This document shows positions 17,365-21,681 of a stretch of DNA of 21,681 bases, piece after piece. Numbering within the stretch: position 1 is the first letter of the stretch; the number at the start of each line of letters is the position of its first letter. Source of the stretch: an uncultured Eubacteriales bacterium (GTDB lineage Bacteria > Bacillota > Clostridia > UMGS1883 > UMGS1540). The notes beneath the pieces were generated by a model. That model was given only the letters and a program-made list of their open reading frames with translations, made no database searches and had not been told where the DNA came from. The DNA is taken from assembly GCA_900552775.1 (NCBI GenBank), contig USAP01000007.1, positions 1 through 21,681 of the forward strand. Reading direction: 5' to 3'. The translations under genes and the position numbers were made by a program.

Positions 17365-17608
17365 AAGGGGATAGGAAAAAAGCTTTGGAATCGGCAAACT
17401 GAGCCAAAACTTTTGTTTTGGGTTACCCGAAGGCGTACATAGGTACGCCTGAAGGCGAAGTTTGCCGATAGCAAGAAAAGGTATATTTTTTGAAAAATCA
17501 TTTTTTTGATTTTTCTGCCTCTAATTAAATCTAACTGCATCATTTGCATATTCCGTGATATTTGATTTTCCCCTTTTCTTGCTTTCCGGAGCTTTTTAAC
17601 ATCCCCTT
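17365..17608. repeat. 244-bp nested palindromic element with three-way-junction fold
   Basis: The ends AAGGGGAT (17365-17372) and ATCCCCTT (17601-17608) are complementary. Inside them AAAAAGCTTTGGAA (17377-17390) pairs with TTCCGGAGCTTTTT (17584-17597) using two G-U pairs. A second stem is TCGGCAAACT (17391-17400) with AGTTTGCCGA (17459-17468), enclosing hairpins CCAAAAC/GTTTTGG (17404-17421, loop TTTT) and AGGCGTAC/GTACGCCT (17431-17450, loop ATAG). A third stem is GCAAGAAAAGG (17471-17481) with CCTTTTCTTGC (17572-17582), enclosing GAAAAATCA/TGATTTTTC (17492-17515). The stems abut with only 0-2 unpaired bases. It fills the gap between convergent genes and holds no credible gene. A MITE-like or palindromic intergenic repeat, or a structured RNA, are the main options. 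Confidence 0.8.
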
Positions 17609-17614
17609 TTACTT

Positions 17615-20600
17615 TTATTGAATCGACTTTATATTCCTTTCCTTTAAAAGCTTTTCAAATTCCGCAGCCGGCATAGGCTTTCCGAAAAAGTATCCCTGCA
17701 TATATCGGCATTTCAGACTTGCCAGAGTATCTGCCTGCGCTTTGCTTTCCACACCCTCGGCAATAACAAAAACATTAAGATTATGTGCCATATTAACAAC
17801 GCTTTTCAGAATTTCCACCGTCTTTGCGTCTTCTATTCCGGCGGTTAAATTCATATCGAGTTTTAATACGTCAACATCACTGTCTTTCAGAATATTAAGT
17901 GAAGAATAGCCCTCTCCGAAATCGTCCATTTCAACCGTAAAGCCTGCTTTTTTAAACTGCGTAACAACGTTTTTCAGCTCATCTCTTCTGCTCATATACG
18001 CGCTTTCTGTAATTTCAAGCTTAATAAGCTCGGGAGATATTTTATATTTTTTTACATATTCCAGAATAATATCGCAAACTTTTATATCCTCAATATCTAC
18101 GCGCGAAACATTTACGGATACCGGCAAAGTAACTCCCATATCCATCAAATGCCGTACATAGCGGCAGCACTGCTCCCAAACGTATCTGTCAAGCACCGTT
18201 ATCTGCCTGCTGCGCTCAAGCAGCGGAATAAACTCCGAAGGCGGTATAAAACCTCTTTCGGGGTGTCTCCAGCGCACCAGTGCCTCTGCTCCGACTATGG
18301 ATTTTGTTTTATAATCTATTTGCGGCTGGAACCATATTTCAAACTGTCCGCCGGAAATTGCGCTTTTAAGTTCGCCGAGAAGCTCCCTGCGGCTCTGCAC
18401 ATTGCTTAAAAGCCCCGGAGCATAATATGCAATGCGCTTTGAAGCGCTTGTTTCCAATGACTGCACAGCAATATATGCTTTATACACCATTGCAAGAGAA
18501 TCACAATTTTCTTCGCAAAGGTCATAAACGCCTATGTGAATTGAAAGCGGATAGTCAATATCGTAATGTGAGAAATATTCGTTAAATTCTTTCAGCACCG
18601 TCTCGGCGGAGTTATGATCTTCGGAACAAAAACGCACAAAATGATTTGCATTAAGATGCGCCGAAAAGCTGTTCTCATCATTATGCATACGCATGAAAAC
18701 GCCGACATCGCGCAAAAGCTTGTTACCTGTTTCAAAGCCGTAAACGCCGTTGATATCATTAAAGCCGTCAAGAATGTACCTGTAAACTCTATACTTTTTA
18801 TTCGGATTCTCCTCAAGCCATTTTTCGACCTTTTCATGAAATCCGGTAGAATTCAAAAGCCCTGTTTCAATATCGGTCTTACTTGCCAAAACATGTGAAA
18901 TATCTTCGCTTGAGACCAATATGCTCTCTTTTCTTTCATCAATATACGAAAAACTTATTCTGTACTGCAAATCTTTTTTCGCACTGCGATTATAAAATCT
19001 TGTTGTCAGAAAATAAAACTGTTTATTTTCAAGCTCATGAATTACATTTGAAAGCTTAAAGCTTTCAATTATGTAATCATAATCATGCTTTGCGAGCACC
19101 CTTTTAAGTACAATTCTTGCTGCCCTGTCATACGAAACGCCTTTGTCTACCACAAAACCGCCAAACAGCTCTGAGGCTGCCATTTTTTTGGTTCCATAAA
19201 CGCAGCCGGATTTAACATCTATAAGCCCTATAGAGTCAAATCCGTCTTTTATGAGCTTATCGCCTATTTGCTCAAGACGTTTGCCGCGGTTTATATCTAT
19301 AGCCGAAATAATCGTCTCCAAGCTGTCGTTAAGCGGATTACGGACAAGATCTGCAACAATTCTCAGCCAAATATAGCGCTTTCCGTTTTCATAAAACAGA
19401 AAATCGCCCTGCACGGTAGATTCTCCGTTTTCAAATACTTTTTTGAGTTCGTCCACAGAAAAAATTTCATCAAATCTTATTTTATCAAGCGGATGTATGT
19501 CTTCAGCCATAGCGGCATAAAACTCATCTACCGTCTTGAGATTTTCGAATTTACCCGAATTTATTGCGCTTTTTCCACCGATAGACTTGTTCTCGGTAAT
19601 ATTAATATGATATGATGCCAAAACATTTGCCCGGCTTGAAGAACGCTTATTTTGAAATTCATGATACTCGGAAAGCTTTTTGCGTCTTTCCATATCCTGC
19701 CTCTCCGCTTCTTTGATTTTACGCGCCATTCTGATTATTACGTTGACGGCAACAATAAAGAATACAATAAATGCCGCAACAATAATCATTGTTGCGAGCC
19801 TGTTGTAAAGACCCGCGAGGCTGGAAGCGTATGAAACCGTTGCCACGCTGAATATATATACATCATCAAGCCCGGACTCAGTATATACACCAAAATATTT
19901 TTCCCCGTTATAAGTGTATTCACGCACTTCGTTTATCGGTATTTCTTCGGGTGCACTGTCATTTATAAAGAAATCCTGTATACTGCTCCCGAGTACTATT
20001 CCCGTGGAATTGTCCTGCGGTGCGGCAACAACTGTGCCGCTTTCATAACAAAGGAAACAATGCTGCTCGTCATTTAATTCTATACCGCCGAGTTCGCGGC
20101 TTATATCGCTTACTTTTTTTGTTGCAACAATCACGTCCGACACCACGCCGTATGAATATACCGGCAAAGCAAAGACCAAAATCGAGTCTCCGCTCATGCG
20201 GCCGTGCGTTAAAAACTGCGTGCTCCGGTTTCCTTCAATTGCGTTTTTAATATATTCTCTGTCCGCGCAGTCCTTCTTTGTGCCGTTTTGGTAAAGTATC
20301 TTACCGCTTGTATCCGAAATCCCGACATTTTCAAATTGACTGCCCCGCGCAAGTTCCTTAAGATGCGCCAAAAGATCCGAATCTGTATATATATCACAGT
20401 CCCAGTTAAGGCTCGAAGCCATTATTTGAAGACGAGTGAAGTACGACTCAACACGCTCGTTCGTAGCGGCTTTCTGCACATGCGCAGCGTCTGAAAGAAG
20501 TCTGTATGCCCTTGTCTGCACCGCGTTTCCGAGTTTAGCATTGAGAAAAAGAAAAGCGCACAAAATTACAAGTGTGAATATAACAGAATGCAAAACCGCA

Positions 20601-20650
20601 TTTCTTAAAATATTATATTTAGTTTTCTTCTTTTTAATGTTCCCAATCAC
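17615..20650 (-). CDS. Membrane c-di-GMP phosphodiesterase: dCACHE-PAS-like-degenerate GGDEF-EAL
   Basis: This 1011-residue inner-membrane protein probably hydrolyses c-di-GMP in response to an extracellular ligand. The GTG at 20650 is chosen because AGGAAG lies 6 nt upstream, 13 bp after the preceding stop; in-frame ATGs at 20728 and 20710 lack a ribosome site and would overlap that gene. Membrane segments at about 13-36 and 284-307 bracket a dCACHE-like domain (about 39-283; ENVGISDTSG, LVFALPVYSYG). Two PAS-like regions follow (about 330-460 and 465-595). The GGDEF region (about 597-755) has LNANHF in place of the motif, so cyclase activity should be lost. The EAL domain (about 760-1005) keeps EALVRW, the Asn of VSVNVS, LEITES, MDDFGEGYSS, K in LKLD, AEGVES and the MQGYFFGKP segment, so it should be active. 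Confidence 0.88.
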   Translation of the reverse strand: MIGNIKKKKTKYNILRNAVLHSVIFTLVILCAFLFLNAKLGNAVQTRAYRLLSDAAHVQKAATNERVESYFTRLQIMASSLNWDCDIYTDSDLLAHLKELARGSQFENVGISDTSGKILYQNGTKKDCADREYIKNAIEGNRSTQFLTHGRMSGDSILVFALPVYSYGVVSDVIVATKKVSDISRELGGIELNDEQHCFLCYESGTVVAAPQDNSTGIVLGSSIQDFFINDSAPEEIPINEVREYTYNGEKYFGVYTESGLDDVYIFSVATVSYASSLAGLYNRLATMIIVAAFIVFFIVAVNVIIRMARKIKEAERQDMERRKKLSEYHEFQNKRSSSRANVLASYHINITENKSIGGKSAINSGKFENLKTVDEFYAAMAEDIHPLDKIRFDEIFSVDELKKVFENGESTVQGDFLFYENGKRYIWLRIVADLVRNPLNDSLETIISAIDINRGKRLEQIGDKLIKDGFDSIGLIDVKSGCVYGTKKMAASELFGGFVVDKGVSYDRAARIVLKRVLAKHDYDYIIESFKLSNVIHELENKQFYFLTTRFYNRSAKKDLQYRISFSYIDERKESILVSSEDISHVLASKTDIETGLLNSTGFHEKVEKWLEENPNKKYRVYRYILDGFNDINGVYGFETGNKLLRDVGVFMRMHNDENSFSAHLNANHFVRFCSEDHNSAETVLKEFNEYFSHYDIDYPLSIHIGVYDLCEENCDSLAMVYKAYIAVQSLETSASKRIAYYAPGLLSNVQSRRELLGELKSAISGGQFEIWFQPQIDYKTKSIVGAEALVRWRHPERGFIPPSEFIPLLERSRQITVLDRYVWEQCCRYVRHLMDMGVTLPVSVNVSRVDIEDIKVCDIILEYVKKYKISPELIKLEITESAYMSRRDELKNVVTQFKKAGFTVEMDDFGEGYSSLNILKDSDVDVLKLDMNLTAGIEDAKTVEILKSVVNMAHNLNVFVIAEGVESKAQADTLASLKCRYMQGYFFGKPMPAAEFEKLLKERNIKSIQ

Positions 20651-20663
20651 ACAAATCTTCCTG

Positions 20664-21599
20664 TCATCCTGCAAATATTTTATAGGTGTCTTTTGTATTT
20701 TTGGCTTCATATAAAGCCAAATCTGCATTTTGCAGAATCTGAGACATTTTCCCTTGTCCGCTTGCTCCGCCGATGCTTACGGTCAAATTAATTTCGGGAT
20801 AATTTTTAAGCTTGATTTTTCTTACAGCTCTCAGTATTTCCGAAAATATTTCTTCCGTTTCATCTTTTTTGACATTATAAAACAAAAGAAAGAATTCATC
20901 TCCGCCGTAACGGATAACCGCGCCTTTTTCTCCGATAATTTCTTTCACCGTCTGTGCCGCCGCGACAAGCGCCGCATCTCCCGCCATATGCCCGTATATA
21001 TCGTTTATGTTTTTAAAATTGTCTATATCAAGCATGGCAAATGAAAAATTTCCTTTAAGTCCGCTCAGCTTATCATTAAAATAATGTCTGTTGTAAACAC
21101 CTGTTACAGGATCCCTATACAGTCTGCCGGCGTGTCTTTTTATGGCGCCCCAAATTTCATTTTTTTCGGTTTCCGAAATACCGTCCCCGCAATCTACAAA
21201 GGTTGCAAGCTCCAGTACAAAATTCTCACCGTCCACAACCATGGGCGCCGCCGAAATACTGTAAAGTCTGTCGTTTAAAAACTCTATTTTTGTCTCGGAC
21301 GCACCGTTTCTCTCGGCAATAGCGGAAATGCAGTTTTCGCACCGTCTGTCTTTGCCCCATTTACAGTAGCATTTAAGTTCTTTTTTCTCCAGCGTCCCAT
21401 CTTCATATAAATACTGCGCACATACTGAAGGTTTTACAAGTCTGACCAAGGCAAACAATCTATTAAAAAACCCCATCAGCTCTCTCATCTGTCCTCCGGT
21501 GAGATGCGGAATGTCTTTTCGAAGTTCGGAAAGCGGAATATTTATATTTTTACCGTTTTCCGATACCTTTGCATTTAAATTCAGCATATCGGTATTCAT
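20664..21599 (-). CDS. Soluble GGDEF diguanylate cyclase with Cys-rich N-terminal domain
   Basis: This 311-residue cytoplasmic protein should make c-di-GMP from two GTP. The ATG at 21599 is taken as start; GGGAG lies 14 nt upstream, a long spacing, and an in-frame TTG at 21620 is a poorer alternative. Residues 1-150 are a sensory region with a Cys cluster, C77, C79, C87 and C90 (KCYCKWGKDRRCENC). The GGDEF domain runs from about 162 (RDPVTGVYNR) to 311, with D191/D193 in MLDIDNF for metal binding and intact GGDEF at 232-236 (RYGGDEF). The inhibitory RxxD site is replaced by GEKG, so product inhibition through it is not expected. It is the first gene of a two-gene operon, 13 bp before the phosphodiesterase start. 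Confidence 0.88.
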   Translation of the reverse strand: MNTDMLNLNAKVSENGKNINIPLSELRKDIPHLTGGQMRELMGFFNRLFALVRLVKPSVCAQYLYEDGTLEKKELKCYCKWGKDRRCENCISAIAERNGASETKIEFLNDRLYSISAAPMVVDGENFVLELATFVDCGDGISETEKNEIWGAIKRHAGRLYRDPVTGVYNRHYFNDKLSGLKGNFSFAMLDIDNFKNINDIYGHMAGDAALVAAAQTVKEIIGEKGAVIRYGGDEFFLLFYNVKKDETEEIFSEILRAVRKIKLKNYPEINLTVSIGGASGQGKMSQILQNADLALYEAKNTKDTYKIFAG

Positions 21600-21641
21600 A
21601 GTTAATATAAAAACTCCCAATCAATTTTTATTGTATTTTAC

Positions 21642-21670
21642 AGTATACCACAAAATGTTTTTTCCGTCAA
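21642..21670 (-). promoter_or_regulatory. Near-consensus sigma-A promoter of the c-di-GMP operon
   Basis: On the minus strand TTGACG (21670-21665) and TATACT (21647-21642) are separated by exactly 17 bp, each matching consensus at five of six bases. A start near 21635 gives a leader of about 36 nt to the ATG at 21599. No operator-like palindrome is seen around it, which suggests fairly constitutive transcription. Confidence 0.75.
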
Positions 21671-21681
21671 TGTTTTTAGAC

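Noticed and set aside
17401..17460. Known riboswitch aptamer in the palindromic element
   Set aside because: It lies downstream of the terminator between convergent genes, not in a leader, and I recognise no aptamer core motif.
17391..17470. CRISPR repeat or tRNA-like cloverleaf in the convergent gap
   Set aside because: There is only one copy of each palindrome and no spacer periodicity; the stem lengths and loops do not fit tRNA arms and there is no CCA or T-loop sequence.
17346..17549. 67-codon minus-strand frame in the convergent gap
   Set aside because: It lies inside the palindromic element and the terminator, has low-complexity basic composition and no ribosome site; the base pairing explains the sequence better.
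20651..20728. Upstream ATG starts for the phosphodiesterase
   Set aside because: They overlap the cyclase gene end and lack a ribosome site, whereas GTG at 20650 has AGGAAG at good spacing in the gap after the cyclase stop.

Overview
The window looks like chromosomal DNA from an anaerobic Gram-positive bacterium of the class Clostridia. The case rests on strong Shine-Dalgarno sites of the AAGGAGG type, S-layer-homology (SLH) modules, large secreted multi-domain carbohydrate-active proteins, AT-leaning codon use and a Cys-containing GGDEF protein of a clostridial style. A pectin/polysaccharide-degrading gut lineage such as Monoglobales would fit, but no phylogenetic marker is present, so this is only a guess.

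Left and centre (about 1-17363, + strand): six genes in one direction with short gaps, a candidate promoter at the left edge and a good intrinsic terminator at the end. In order they are: a cytoplasmic GH20-like beta-N-acetylhexosaminidase; a secreted protein with three C-terminal SLH repeats; a secreted protein with N-terminal SLH-like repeats; a 1477-residue secreted heparinase II/III-type polysaccharide lyase; a secreted all-beta accessory protein; and a second, 1365-residue heparinase II/III-type lyase. I read this as a surface-attached uronic-acid/amino-sugar polysaccharide degradation locus. The lyases cleave outside the cell, the SLH proteins provide wall attachment or scaffolding, and the GH20 enzyme finishes hexosamine-containing fragments inside. 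No transporter, sulfatase, unsaturated-uronyl hydrolase or regulator is in view, so the substrate is not determined.

Junction (about 17312-17614): the terminator is followed by a roughly 244-bp nested palindromic element between convergent genes. It folds on paper into a compact three-way junction with subsidiary hairpins. It matches no structured RNA or repeat I can name with confidence and is the strongest unexplained sequence feature here.

Right (17615-21670, - strand): a two-gene cyclic-di-GMP operon behind a near-consensus sigma-A promoter. The first gene is a soluble diguanylate cyclase with an intact GGDEF motif, no inhibitory RxxD site and a Cys-rich N-terminal segment. The second is a membrane-anchored dCACHE sensor with PAS-like regions, a degenerate GGDEF domain and an apparently intact EAL phosphodiesterase. 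They could set c-di-GMP levels in opposite directions in response to extracellular and intracellular cues. A link to the neighbouring surface-polysaccharide genes is only suggested by adjacency.
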